From Durusdinium trenchii (taxonomy: Eukaryota; Sar; Dinophyceae; Suessiales; Symbiodiniaceae): DNA of 64,000 bases. A program made the position numbers and the translations under genes. Positions 50,001 to 62,226 of this stretch are shown here, in pieces (positions within the stretch are counted from its first letter, which is position 1; the number at the start of each line of letters is the position of its first letter). Location: contig CAXAMN010006602.1 of NCBI GenBank assembly GCA_963970005.1, positions 108,506 through 172,505 on the forward strand, given 5' to 3'. The notes under the pieces are model-generated. The model was not told the origin of the DNA, ran no database searches, and worked only from the letters and a program-made list of their open reading frames with translations.

Positions 50001-51839
50001 CAGGTGATCACGCAGCAGCGCTTGGTGAATTCCTTCCGTGGTGAGGACTCGGCTAATTGCTTCCTGCCTGAGTTTGAGGCTGAAATGAAAGACGTTGAGG
50101 CGAAGAGCCTTTCAGATGTCCACGCGCACTTTTTATCAGAATACCACCTCAAAGATAGGATTGGGCTTCACCACTACCAGTGGGAGATGCTTGCAGGGGA
50201 GGGGCCGAAGGCAGCCTGCTCTGACCAAGCCAGACGCACAGCGGTTGCCTATTCAAAATCTTTGGATGTCGAGAAGGGGAAGCCTTGCCCAAAACTGGGA
50301 AAATTGGCACGGCAACCCAAGTGGGATTTCATGAAGAAGCCAGGAGGTCCACAAAGACCCTCCCCAACAGCTGCGGGGGAGTGCTATCGTCAGGCACTTC
50401 AAGCCAACCAGGAGTTTGATGAAGCAAAAGCACCTAGAAACACGAGCCCAGACCAGGATCTGAGCAAGGCCTGGAAGGAGCTTTTGGATCAACATGGGCC
50501 ACAGAAGTGCCAGAAGATGAAGATGCTGGCAAAAGAAGTGCGAGGAGACTTCCTTAAGAGGGTGGCCATCGAGATCAACAAAGCAGAGTGTGCGGCGGGA
50601 ATGGGCAATTCTTACACCGCCTGCTATGATGAGCTGAGAGGGGAGTGGTTCCTAGAGATGCGGAAGAATGTCTTGAGGCAGGCAGAAAAACAGGACATCA
50701 CCCCAGAGCAGTTGGCACTAGCCTCGTGGCACCTGAAATATGTGGATGAAGGAGTTTGCACCGAGTGCCGCGATCCAAATCCGAGCTTTCCATGGCTTCT
50801 TTTCAAAGCAGAGCTGTCCCAGTGCAAGGAGCATTGGCAGCCATGCTTGAGAAGTGAGCTTTACCAATTCCACGGTGCCATGCGGAAGCTCCAGAGAAAC
50901 ATTGGGGAGGCATCCGCCAGTGAAAGGAAGAAACAGAAGACAGATGAAGCCATTGAATGCCTGAAAGCCAAACTGAAATGCCCCCTGTGCTCAGCTACCA
51001 AAAATGAGCTCCTTGACAAGTTGCACATCCCTGGGCCCTTGTTGGAAGCAGCTGCAGCAGTGAAGGGCATCTCCGGGCGAGGTGATGTGGAGTATGTTGA
51101 CTGCGAACGGCTGCGGTTCGCCAAAGCGCAATTCGGAGATACACTTGAACATGGCAAACAGTCGGGCACCAAGTTGGAGGAGCTGGTCGACCAACTCGTT
51201 CGCGGCGAGGTGGCGGTTCGAGAGCTGGTCCTGACTGCTGTCCAATTTCATGGAGAGCTTTATGTTGTGGAAGGGAACCGTCGACTATGGTGCATCAAAG
51301 AAGCACAAAGACGTCTTCAAGGGAAACTTGTGGTTCCAGTGCGAGTGCCCAACCTCTACCTGGGATTCATTCACAGGCAGGAGCATAAGGAACCCGCTCT
51401 ACCTTATTTCTTGCAGAGGTATGACCCAAGGTTTGAGGGAAAACGAGCGGAAGTCTTCATCGAGTCAGATGGACCCCCAAAATTCCAGCCATCAGACAGG
51501 ACTACAGGCACGTCCACCAGTGAGCTGTCACAGGGGCCCCAGGCACTCACAAGTCCTCGTTGCCCGAAGTGCGCCGCTTGCATGAGTGTGCGAACCAACG
51601 GCAGGGATGGCTCCAAGTTCTGGGGGTGCTCAAAGTATCCCGGGTGCAAGGGCACCATAAACATGCCTTCAGATGCAAGCCAGGCAGCGCCCACAAGCCG
51701 CAGCCCTGATTGCCCGAAGTGCGCCGCTTGCATGAGTGTGCGAACCAACGGCAGGGATGGCTCCAAGTTCTGGGGGTGCTCAAAGTATCCCGGGTGCAAG
51801 GGCACCATAAACATGCCTTCAATTGATTCCTTGAGTTGA
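47029..51839 (+). CDS. Cellular RNA-dependent RNA polymerase (QDE-1/RDR type) with SAM-like domain and zinc ribbons
   Basis: Exons 47029-47156, 47255-47759, 48046-48998 and 49803-51839 join to at least 1206 residues. Residues about 15-70 form an SAM-like domain (LVQFLDDWGVEEVEDLLLIT). The polymerase core has GQIRCAGLKGMLL, KLVVPRSMLKF and LGQNVILRLEACG in exon 3, then DPHALRLAL and the catalytic DFDGD (49980-49994, residue about 588) in exon 4; DxDGD is the metal-binding signature of eukaryotic RNA silencing polymerases. After it come a helical region, a ParB/sulfiredoxin-like piece with VVEGNRRLW (about residues 1000-1040), and two topoisomerase-type C4 zinc ribbons (CPKC...FWGCSKYPGCKG) at about 1115 and 1165. 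The polymerase makes double-stranded RNA for silencing. The first exon's upstream partner and the start codon are not found. The junctions (GA, GC, GT donors) are inferred. Confidence 0.82.
49120..49482 (-). repeat. CTAGTAG-family array, eight copies, in RdRP intron
   Basis: The unit TAGTAGCGTCCTTGCTCCTA plus GTAGTAAGGCCAGGAGCCCC (about 40 bp) occurs eight times in a head-to-tail row with small differences (AGAACCCC, AGGACCCTTAGT, CATGCTTGC variants), then a broken ninth. It fills half of the 804-base intron at 48999-49802. The other loci of the family in this window carry the reverse complement. Confidence 0.92.
51560..51821 (+). repeat. 150-bp in-frame tandem duplication in RdRP last exon
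   Basis: 51560-51671 and 51710-51821 are identical over 112 bases and spaced by exactly 150 (50 codons). Each encodes one zinc ribbon; the 38-base linkers differ. Confidence 0.95.
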
Positions 51840-52081
51840 CGCATCCAGCCAGTCAGCGATTTTAGTTAATGCCCGCGTTGATGTATCAAGTGGTAGGGAA
51901 CCGCAAATGACTGCAATTGCAACACAGAGGCGGAAAACTGACGAGAATGCAGTGAAATGCGACGTGTTTTACACTTGAAACTACATCGATATGCGCCTTT
52001 TGATATCACATCCTTCGGCGTGTGGCAGTTTGCAGCCTCCTAGACCCTTGTATGCTACACCAAGCATTTCACCATGCCGAG
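51840..52081. other. RdRP 3' flank
   Basis: Presumed 3' untranslated region and spacer; nothing else is seen in it. Confidence 0.5.
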
Positions 52082-55000
52082 GTTCACAGATGACATCACG
52101 GTGAGTGTCGATATGATGTTCCAAATGCTGCGGAACATGGGCTTCAACCTTCACTACCACGAAGTGAGGCAAGTCATGTATTTGGTTGAGGCCAGGCCTG
52201 CAGCGTCCAGGACACCAAGAAAATCATACTAGCAGCTCTTGCCAACAAAGTGTCAGGGCAACGCTTCTGGCGTGATGAACGCCACTAGGCGGCATTTATG
52301 CAAGTTTACCTCAGGCCGATGGCAACTTACCCACTGTATACGGCGTATACGGGTGAAGTGAGTGGTAGTCCTTCCTTAATGCAGCAATCGGGTGAGTGGT
52401 GTGACCTTTAAAACCTGCACGGAAACAGACAGCCAGACAGACAGTACAAGCCTGTACAACATAGGAAAAAGCACACAATGAGCAGAACAATTGACATCAC
52501 AACATAACGAAGTAGACCTTGTAGCTGCAACATGCGCGAGAGGAAGGAAACAAGTGGATACAACTGAGCGCAGGTCCAAATACACAGGCGTGAACATCAC
52601 AGGAGAAGGCATTCTGTATATACACGGTAGACCGTTTGCAACACCTCTTGGTTCATCACACACACAACGGGCCACAACACAACAGCGACATCCAGTCCAA
52701 GTGAAATAGCAACCTTGCTGAGCGAGACGGGACCGTTACAAGCGCACTTGCAATTGCTTGCCAAACAACCACGCTGCCCGCTCAGCCAAGAAAAGGCACG
52801 CCAAAGAGTCCTGAGAGCGGACCTATGTTGGAGGCCACCCAAATCAAGCATAGCTTTGGCATGGCCTGGCATGGCTTGGTGTTTTTTTGGTGACAGTCGG
52901 TTGAGAAGCGCCAACTGTACTCTCATCATGAGGTTCTTTATTGGGAGATGTCCAGATGTGAAGGTGTTCTTAACTTCGAATCGTCACCAACATCGTTTAC
53001 CTCCTGATGAGCTCAAGCTATTGCAAATAGCGGCTCAAAAGACATGAAGATACGTTGAGGTAGGCTTTGTGGGTAGGGCACCTATACATGTGTGCATTTG
53101 ATCTACAATGATCTCAACCTTCCATGCTGCCCAAAGTGTCCCCTTCTCTCTTTAAACGCTGAAAGATCTGAACAGCTACGATGAGGAGCAGGAGTTTGTT
53201 CGCGCTGTGGGCCACCTCAAAGACACAGAGCTTCGCCAGATGTGGAAGGCGCTTGAACCATCCTGACATGCTGGCACACTGTCGGAGAAGAAACAATTCG
53301 GACGAGTACGGATATCGCAGCGCGGTCAGCTAAGCAAGGAGAATCGGTGATGCTTTCTTGACAGCTTTACGACAGGTGGTGCATGACACACCCAACACTG
53401 AAGCTGCTACCGAGTTGAGGAAGTTGCCTCTTGGATAGTTGATATTTTTATCAGTTACTGTAATCATATGATGTCATCCTGCTTGCCATTTTCAACTGGG
53501 CCACACTTACATCAGAAGTACTCAGTCCCTTTCCTGAGGTTCGAAGCCGAAATGGGCGACCCTGGAGCAGATCAGGTCGGTGTTGAGGGTACAAAGGCAC
53601 GTAAATATAGTTGTGTATATACAATATATATATATATATTGGGTCTGTCCTATTACCTGTAACCGTCAGTAGACAATTATTACTATTTTTGAACAAGGCC
53701 TTTACTAACCATCATCATCCATTGTTACAGGTATTAGGATAGACCCAATATATATATATAGCCTAGCTATATATATATATTTATTTTACCAATGTATACA
53801 CAGATAACTATATATTTAAACAAGCACCATTAATTGCTATACTCAAGGTAGCCATGACTCAGAGCCCAATTCTCTGAAGTGCTCGTGAGCCATTGAGCTG
53901 CATAGATGCCCTCAACTTGCGAAGGTCAGCTTCATGAACTTCATACCCTGGGCGATACGAGTACGAGAGAGCCAAAGAGACCAGGTGAGGAACCAACATG
54001 GCTTTGGCAAGGACAGCAGCCTTTGAGTCAATTTCTTTGCTTTGTTTCCGAGAGAAGTTCATGCAGGATGCCAAAAAGCAGAGTTTGTTGCGAAACATGA
54101 CCCCAGGAGGAGGTTCAATCTTTCCGAGAAGATTTCCAAGCCTATGCGCGAGGCAATGCAATTCGGCCTCTCGACCTCAGGCTCCGCTGAAAATTGAAGG
54201 ACACAGGTTGGCATACGGATGTGTACGGTTTAAGGCTTTGTTGCAAGTGTTATGGAGCACTGATGTGGAGCGAGCAGCGGCAGGCGGCTTCTGACAGAGA
54301 AGTTTCCCATGTTGGCTGACAAGAGTGCCATGAAGGAGATGATGAATGGTGATGAATGGTGGGCAGTTGCCAGTTTGGTAGCAGGTCGGCGTAGTTGGCG
54401 ACAATATGGACTAGTGATTGGTCAGATGCCCATGTATGTCCATGCTGTTTTTGATTGAGACAACATTTAGACTCTTGCAGCCAGTCCACAGGCGCACATG
54501 CACGCACAATCACACACGTTGAATGATCAGTGTAGCAACTTGCTGTGCCCACTTGTTCTTTTGTGCACATCGCGCAGACCATGATGGCCCTTTGCAGGAC
54601 AATCGAGCAAAGCTTAGCCCCTTGGTCCAGCGCTTTCACAGGGTGGCTTTACTAGGTCCTAACTGACATTGATTTTTGACTCATCCACTTTCATGTGGCC
54701 GTGGCTGCCATTGCATTCTCTGACCGAGGCGAAGTCTTGGCCGACAAGGGTCCTGTGAAGCTTCTGGAGTTTTTGGCTTTGGCACGGATTTGTGACTCGA
54801 CTCAACTAGACTTGCTTTGAGAATTCACCTAAAGCGCACAAAGCTGGATTCTGGTAATGTAGCCAAACCTATCAGATTATCCAAAAACTTGCTTGAGCAA
54901 CCGTAAGTTGCACTTTCCGCTTGCTCCATCTCCATCACATCATCACACCCTGCAATGTCAATCTGGGAGGCTCTAGACTTCATGCTGCGTGCGTTCAGAA

Positions 55001-56415
55001 TGACACCCGACATTTTCTCCTTCCGCCAATATGTAGCACATTTATACACATGTCCATTCTTCTCAAGCGCTGAGGGGTTGTATATAGTTCATTCATTGAT
55101 GCTTTCATCAAGCTCCCAAGCTCAAAGATTTTACTGGCTGGTTGTGTAGTGATCCTATCACTTACCATGGTGGTGTACTATCGGCCCGAACCAGAGACTC
55201 GGCAGTCAAGGCCATGACATCATTGAGTTGGACAAGCTGAAAAAGGAAAGGGATACCATTCAGAACTTTGGCTGTTGATTAAGGTTGCAGCCTTTGCATT
55301 GCAGACTAGGGGTGCCTGAAACAGCGTTGCTGTGCAACGTTTTTGCTGAACGCAATTGATGCCAGAGATGAGCCATGCAGCTCTGAGCTGTACTTGTCAC
55401 AAGTACAACACAGCAAATTGATCTTCAACACCGGTCTTGGGGTTCTCAGCTTCTCAGGACCACCGGCTTCTCAGCTGCAGAGGTGGACGAATTTCGTGGC
55501 CTCTTCATGGAGCAAGCGACCAGTTCCGGCCTCCCGGGGAGCTTCCGGAACCGCATCTCGTCACGAGTCGTTGTCATCTCGGTGTGGTCCTCGCGTGAGA
55601 CAACGGCTTGGCATTCTTGGTATGAAGAAAATACGCGTATTTTTATGTATTTTCTCCTATGGGGCAATGGCGATCCACTTGCCTGTAAGCCGGGCCTGGG
55701 TCCAGCAAATGGCACTTCTCTTGTCTTGAATGGATGACCAGCACCACCTAGGCATCGTTTTCAGCGAGCTCAAAGCGTGGCTTGTCAGACGACGCTGAGC
55801 AACCATCGAAATTGATGGTCTAAGATATTAGAGGGATCTTGCACGATATGTTCTTCCTGAGCCGTTCCCTCTTATGTTCAGAAGCGTGCCAAGAAAAGCA
55901 TAATGCTGAGGTTGTTGAAGAATGTGATACCTTTGGGCGATAACAATGTCCAGGCGCTGGTGCATGTGCACATGCAACGCTCAACCGTGCGCAGCATGGA
56001 GCCGATCCGGCCGCAAGACAACGATGGTGATCCGATTGCGGATTGGTTTTTAGATGGTCTTTAGTGTTGGAGAGCTATGCCTTACACATGCAGGTCTCGC
56101 AGCATTCCTCCGCCATCCATCATGGCTCTCACCCCAGCAAAATGTCTTGGCAGGAATTGAAAAAGCACATCCGCATTGTGCGCAAGCATGCCGGAGAGGA
56201 CCAGCATTCACGAATTGAACGACTACAATAGCAACGGCAACCTAGGATCAGCAATCTGCAGATTGTTGGAAGACCATGCAATGCCCTGCAATCCCTGCAA
56301 TGCCCTCCCTGTTCTTGTTGCGTCATGCTACCTGGAGGACTCAGTGAACTTTACCGAATTTCTTCATCTCATGCGATCAATGTTGGATTCCAACTTCGCT
56401 GGAATTGCGGAGCTG
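52082..56415 (+). CDS. EF-hand-like exons, possible gene fragmentary
   Basis: Several short + strand pieces after AG|G look like EF-hand helices: 52082-52176 (DDITVSVDMMFQMLRNMGF), about 55458-55520 (TTGFSAAEVDEFRGLFMEQ) and about 56338-56415 (NFTEFLHLMRSMLDSNFAGI). A frame at 54705-54829 (AIAFSDRGEVLADKGPVKLL) may also be an exon. They resemble the helices that flank calcium loops in the gene at 43.3-46.6 kb, but no complete loop was found and they could not be joined. They may be parts of one long gene or remains of several. Confidence 0.35.
53639..53748. mobile_element. MITE-like element with 25-bp inverted ends
   Basis: TTGGGTCTGTCCTATTACCT at the left (full arm 53639-53663) and its reverse complement at the right (53724-53748) agree at 23 of 25 positions. 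The whole is 110 bases, has no coding capacity, and sits between TA runs on both sides (53621-53638 and 53749-53762), consistent with insertion at a TA target as in Tc1/mariner-type elements. Confidence 0.65.
53859..54161 (-). CDS. Unassigned 100-codon frame on - strand
   Basis: Reads LAHRLGNLLGKIEPPPGVMF and then SCMNFSRKQSKEIDSKAAVL, with sensible amino-acid make-up and a TTTTCAG-type acceptor just upstream on the - strand. It may be an exon of a gene on the opposite strand, or chance. No family recognised. Confidence 0.2.
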   Translation of the reverse strand: MHCLAHRLGNLLGKIEPPPGVMFRNKLCFLASCMNFSRKQSKEIDSKAAVLAKAMLVPHLVSLALSYSYRPGYEVHEADLRKLRASMQLNGSRALQRIGL

Positions 56416-59400
56416 AGTTCCACGGCAGCTGTGTTCCAGTGTTGAGCCATAACCACTAAGATTTGCATTTGAGCTCTAAATATAGTACTGAGTACCCTTT
56501 TCACAACGTATTTGCCGACAAGACGTTGCAAACCGTTAAAACAAGAACACTCTGAAATGCATAAGTACAAGACAGTTTAAGTATGATGGCATCACTAGCA
56601 TCGCCAGTGGCTTTGCAGCACCACACATCAGCAGCGATCGTTTCAACCGCTTCCCGATCCGAGGCAATAAAAAGCGCGCGGAAGATCAGAAGGACTTGTC
56701 CTGAGTGTCGAGCCAAGATGACGATCTCAAAAGGGCTGGTGCTGTTAGGCACGTTTTGCGCGTTAATGAAATCATGGCTGCCAGCATTGTGGGATCACAA
56801 GGCGCTGGCCTTACCAGGAGAACTACTGTATATAATTCGGGAGTTTTGGATGATATCAGTGCGGCTGTGTGTCACACAAACGCTGAGCAGCTGTCAACAT
56901 GTCACGTACCAAGTAGCTTGCCCCAAAGGGGCAATGGACTCAGCAGGGTTGACTCGGCCTGGTTTTGCGCAATGGCAGCAGAACCAAGACATTCAAATCT
57001 GAACCTTTTTGGCAGTTTGTATCACCACTTTCCCACCTTGGTTTAGTGTCATTGCTTGTTTTGGGCAAAAAGTTGTGTAAACATGCCGGAAAGACAGGCC
57101 GTGTCTCAATCAACTGTGCTTGGCTGCTAACGGAATTATAAAGAGGACAGGTACATTGGTAGAGCAACATGCAATTTTCTCAATGTCGCGTTGGGCAAAC
57201 CATCACAGAGATAGTCAGAGATTCTGTACATGTTCTAGGGCATTGTATGCCGCCAAAGTTAGACAGATTTCAAATGTTTACAATTGTACTCCTCAATGAG
57301 AATTGAGCCACTGCAGCACTTGGGAAGTCAATGACCTGAAAGATGCACGACTTAGTTCGATTGTTTTGGTCTCCACATTCCAACCACAATGCGATATATC
57401 ATGATATCATTTGTTTGCATACAGATGGAAAGAGCGATCAGAGCGCTTGTGCTGTCCGATCGAGGCCAGTGGCGGAGATGCCCTTCTCAGCTCGCTTCGG
57501 AGTCACCACGAGTGTCTTGATCTTGGGAATGGTCAGGAGCTGAGCCGAGTCCGCTTGGTGTGGCGGTTCCAACCGCTTTGCGCGCAGAGGCGTGGGACGA
57601 AAAATGGGAAAAAGCCTCGCGCAGTCGCCTTTCCAGGTGATGATCTTTATATCACCTTTCGACGAGGTGCCAATTGTTCGCGCTGAGCCTAGATCTGTGT
57701 GAGAACGGCTAGCTGCGAAAGAATGTCATACAACGGTTGAAGAGTCATCCTGCTACAGAGCAGGTGGAGAAAGAGAAAGAGAGAGAGAGAGAGATCACAC
57801 GGAGGTCAACGATAGAATGCAGATTCCTTTTATGCTCTTTTGTGCCTGGCCATGAGTCTCTGATTGATTGTAGACACCGACGCGGAAGTGACAGTGAGGT
57901 AAGCCATGCGCAGCAATCTTCACCAAGGGCTTGTTGCTGCCAGTGTTTGGCCCATGCCTTACTGAAGTTAGGCAACACATGGTGTGACAATATGTATGCT
58001 CCACTGCATCCAGGCCGTTGTCATAGAGGATAGCATTGAAACATATTAGAACCAAGTTGGACCTAGCCGTTACTTCGTTTTTATAGGCTAGGTGTGTCAA
58101 AGGCCCAGGTGTGTGATGTACACTCTGTTTTTTTGACCTTCACTCCAGAACAGAACAGAACCATTCACTGACCTGACAACCCTCCAGACCTTGGTGTCAA
58201 TTGATTGGCAGGCTTGCTGATAGTGGGCTTGTGCAACGAGGCCTCGACCTTTGGGATGTTTGGGACTGATCCGATCCCAAGACAACAACCTTTAGCATCC
58301 TTTGGCCTCCACCTTGGTTGTCAAAGTCCCATGCGTGATGTGGGAGTGTGGAATGTGCACGAGTCGCATCGAGTCTCTAGTTTGCTTTGTTTGCAGCGCA
58401 ACTCCGGCCACCAGAATTCAATCGAAGGCAGATCCTTTGGCACGCTTGATTGGCCGGCCTGTCTTCAGCTGGGCTTGGCGCACAGAATCAACGCAAGGGG
58501 GCAGCGACACCTGGATCACACATTTAGAGGTTACAGCCCGTTCCATGTTGGGGCCATGCCCAGTCCAAAGACTGAAGGAAAGAAAGGGTTTTGAAAAGCA
58601 GAGGCGGGAAGGCTATCACTTTCCATGTTCCTGCTGGCGCTGCTTGTACCTCAGCAATGCTTCCACTCACAGCGCATCCATCAATTTCCAAAAAACACGG
58701 ACTAAACAAAGAGGGCCCATGCTTGCAAGACTTCGGGGTGTTTAAATTAAGTTGTGCTGGCATTTCTGTCGCAGTAGCACTTTGGACCACTTGCTTAGAG
58801 CACTCAATCTGATGAAGCTCAAGGTGTTCGGGGAGTTCTGTCATTTTCGCACCAAGGCCCGTGCGTATCGTGATGAAAGTGTGGAACATGCCTCAGTGTT
58901 GGTCGTGTTGATCCTTGAGGCTTTTAGTGTTTGAGACACGGTGAGACGCATCGCTGAGCTCAGCCCAGAGATCCGTTCCCATCCTTTTTGAGGCTTGGCA
59001 TCAGCAGTTTCGGCCTCGTCTTCCTGGCCTTGCTTGCGGCGTGACTTGGTGGTGACCGTGAATAGCAAAATTGATTCATGCAAGGTATTATCTGCGCATA
59101 TTTGCGCAACTCATTTGCATTGCTGCTCCGTGCTTGCACAAGGTCAGTTGCAGGATACTTCTTGATTGAAGTTCCATCGAATCTCAGCTGCATTCCACCA
59201 CACATAGACACTTAGACGTTCATTCCTTTTGCAGCGCTTGCTTGGAATCCGCGATCCCGCTGATTGTGTTTCTACTTGTGTGGGGCAGCTCAACGGAAGT
59301 ACTTACCTGCAACAGAGTAGCTGATCCCAGGAGAAGATTTGCCAGTTACTTAGCCCTCTTTATGAACCAAAAGGCCTGCGGTTGGTTGAAGATTGAGCAT

Positions 59401-62226
59401 TGGATAGCCATTGTAAGAAGCGCACTTGAAGGAGATACCAAACTTTCGTGAGATGCTGAGATTTGTTTGTAATGTTCTACCTGTCTTGATGAGATTTGCC
59501 TGGAAAGCCCCTTGCAGGTGCAAAAGTGAGAACCAACGGGCGAGAGCGAGGCGGAAAAGATTTGGCGCCGCTTTTCAGCCGATGAGCTCAAGCTTTGCCG
59601 GAAAGAGGTCATTTGGCGGTGTAGGGACGGGTGCAGAAAAAGTGAAGATCCGGGATTTGTAGTGTCAAGCATCTCATGTGTCAACCACAATCTGTTGTTT
59701 AATTCTTTGTTTTTTTTCCGCTAACACTTGGCGGAGTGTCCCAATTTTCTGAAAAAGACGATATAGTGGAGAAAAATGCACTACGGGCACACATATGCAG
59801 GTACAAAGCACAAACTGCTGTGAATATACACACAGTGTACCGGTGTACATGCACGCGGTGCCAACGCCGCTCACCGCTTTAGTTTGCTCAAGTGTTGTGG
59901 GCCCACCAGCGCTGTATCCACCAGCAAGGCTTGGTGGGGCCGATGCGAAGGGCAGTTCTTTCTTCTGCGTCAGGGTTTTCTCATGGGCAAGCGGTGTAGT
60001 AGCCAGATTGGAGGTACATGTGTTACATTATATATATATAGTTGTTGGCTGCTTAATCTGGCCATTTGTCAATTTGTGGGCAAGCAGAGTCTTGAGAGTG
60101 AAACTTGCATTTCACGGGAAGGCCGTGACATGCCCAGACTTTGACATATGCTTAAGTAGCCCCATTAGTAGAAGAAGCTATGTTGGCTGACTGCTACAGT
60201 ACAGGCTGGTCGAGAGCAGAGTCATTATCTGACCAAGACCAGCCATCATTTGTGTGTGAGATCGAAGTCTGCTGGGCCAATCTTTTTGCTGTGCTCAAGC
60301 GTAACTTCTCTGTGTGCAATCCGACAAGGGCCACTCATTCCATTTTTTCCAAAGAAGGTTTATTGTCGGCTCATTTAGACATCCGCTAGTCCAAATCATA
60401 GATGTCCATAGAGCTCACATCATTGAACCAGCTGAGTTTGATACGGAAGTTCGGTTGAACCAACCATTTTAAACTAAATCCATCACGTCACCGACCGAGC
60501 ACATCTAAACATTCTTCGCTTTCCCCACTCATCTCGCTGAGCGATGCTGGGTGGGGAGCTTTAGGGTGCATCGCCTCACACCGGAAGGCTGGGATATGGA
60601 GTTGATCGAACTCGAACTGTAGGATTGGTGGACTCGTGCTAAATCGACAGATATGGAGTTTACACTCCGAAACCCTTGAATCTGTTTCATCTTGCTTGGA
60701 CGTTCCATAGAGCACTAGGACCCTTCTGATGAGCATGTTCTCGTCGGAGTGTTGGACTGCTTGCACGAACATCATCCTGGATATGTTTCGAGCAAGCCAA
60801 AGCCGCATTTCTGTGTTGAACTGCCAGAGCCAGGGAAGCTCATCCTTCCAGTTTGATGCATGGTAAGGCTGGCGACTGCACCAATGGACCTTGCGACTGC
60901 GCAGAAGGTGCAACTGTTGGGCTCGAACAGACGAGGTCTTATGGACCTTGATAGACTCAGGGCAGCCAATGGATCATAGTCTTAAAGGAGCATCCAGAAG
61001 ATGGTCCTTGTTTTGATTACGCCGAACGAAGTCTATATATGCTCCACAGTCTATATATGTTCCGACGTTTGAGTTTGAATTTTTGCAGTCGTTCACGTGG
61101 TTTGACGCACAGCTTTTGTCGTTGGTCAAAACCAAGCTGCTGGAAGTGTCTTCCCTTATTATATACATATCGTTTACAGAGGTAGCTCCTGTTCGAATGA
61201 ATTTATGATAGTCTTTACGTCATACATGTATGTTCTCATGATCCAGATGCTGCAAATGTGTGATGACTTTAAGAAACCAGGTCCTGCAGGAATTCCTCAT
61301 CAGGCAGGAAGGCTCCTTGATTGGAATGACATAGAATGGCTGCTTTGAGCTCTTTGCCTCGCCAACATGTTAGAAGCAGAGGCCCAGGTGTCCCTTTTTG
61401 GCACTTTGGCACCTGTCACAGGCATCACAATTGCCGATTGTCATACCATGTGATCCTTTGGAACTTCAAGTCATGCCTCAGTAAATGTCCTCTCTAGCGA
61501 TTGGATCAAAATAAGGTGCGGCTCGCATATTTTGAACCTGCTAGGCGGATAGTTGGTGTTTTTCCTGTGTGAGCGAATCCTTAAGGCTCCACCTTGCGAG
61601 CATGGATACACAAACTGGATCCAGACCATGAGCACCGGATCACGGAGATGTATTTTTTGAGAAGCTCAGAGTGCACACTATGTGAAATACACCCACAACC
61701 TGTTGACCACGGGTGGGGCAATGGGGGAAGTTATTATCGTGGACGCATAGCATCCCATTGCACTACAGAAAGAAATCTCCGGTTGTGGCTCGTGTACAGA
61801 CGTACTGCGGACAAGACTCCTGAGTAAATCAACTGCTGGACTAGTAAGTAGCTCAGTTACTTTGAGTGCTGCCACTCAGGATATCTACGAGAAAATCAGC
61901 TCCTTGAATCCAGAAAGATTTGAATCCACGAGGATCCGATGTTTCTTCTAGTAGGGTGGTGGGCTTTTCCATGCCACTAAAGCTGTCCAAGAGTCTGTGA
62001 GAAGCTTGTTAAAGTTGCCGCCAGAGGGTGCAAGACAAGCCCGGCACATCATACACCACATATATAGTTATATATATATAGTTTTTGTTTATGAATGGTA
62101 TTGCACAATGCAGATTCAGCGTGACTTCATATCCCGCTTTCTCTGGGAAAATGCACGCATTTGGTAGCATCTCATGAGACCTTCTCTCACGAGACTTGCT
62201 TTGTGGCCCGACCTGGGGCGCATGAG
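56416..62226. other. Long stretch with no resolved gene
   Basis: Short, overlapping frames only. A piece at 61606-61660 (KLDPDHEHRITEMYF) resembles an EF-hand loop. GA microsatellite at 57768-57795; short TA runs near 60030 and 62060-62080. The - strand frame at 60488-60913 is listed separately. Confidence 0.4.
60488..60913 (-). CDS. Unassigned 141-codon frame on - strand
   Basis: Open for 141 codons, starting MHLLRSRKVHWCSRQPY and containing WLWQFNTEMRLWLARNI and FEFDQLHIPAFRCEAMH. It has no known motif. It may be chance. Confidence 0.2.
   Translation of the reverse strand: MHLLRSRKVHWCSRQPYHASNWKDELPWLWQFNTEMRLWLARNISRMMFVQAVQHSDENMLIRRVLVLYGTSKQDETDSRVSECKLHICRFSTSPPILQFEFDQLHIPAFRCEAMHPKAPHPASLSEMSGESEECLDVLGR

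Noticed and set aside
51404-51844. 146-codon - strand frame
   Set aside because: It is antisense to the duplicated zinc ribbons of RdRP and repeats only because they do.
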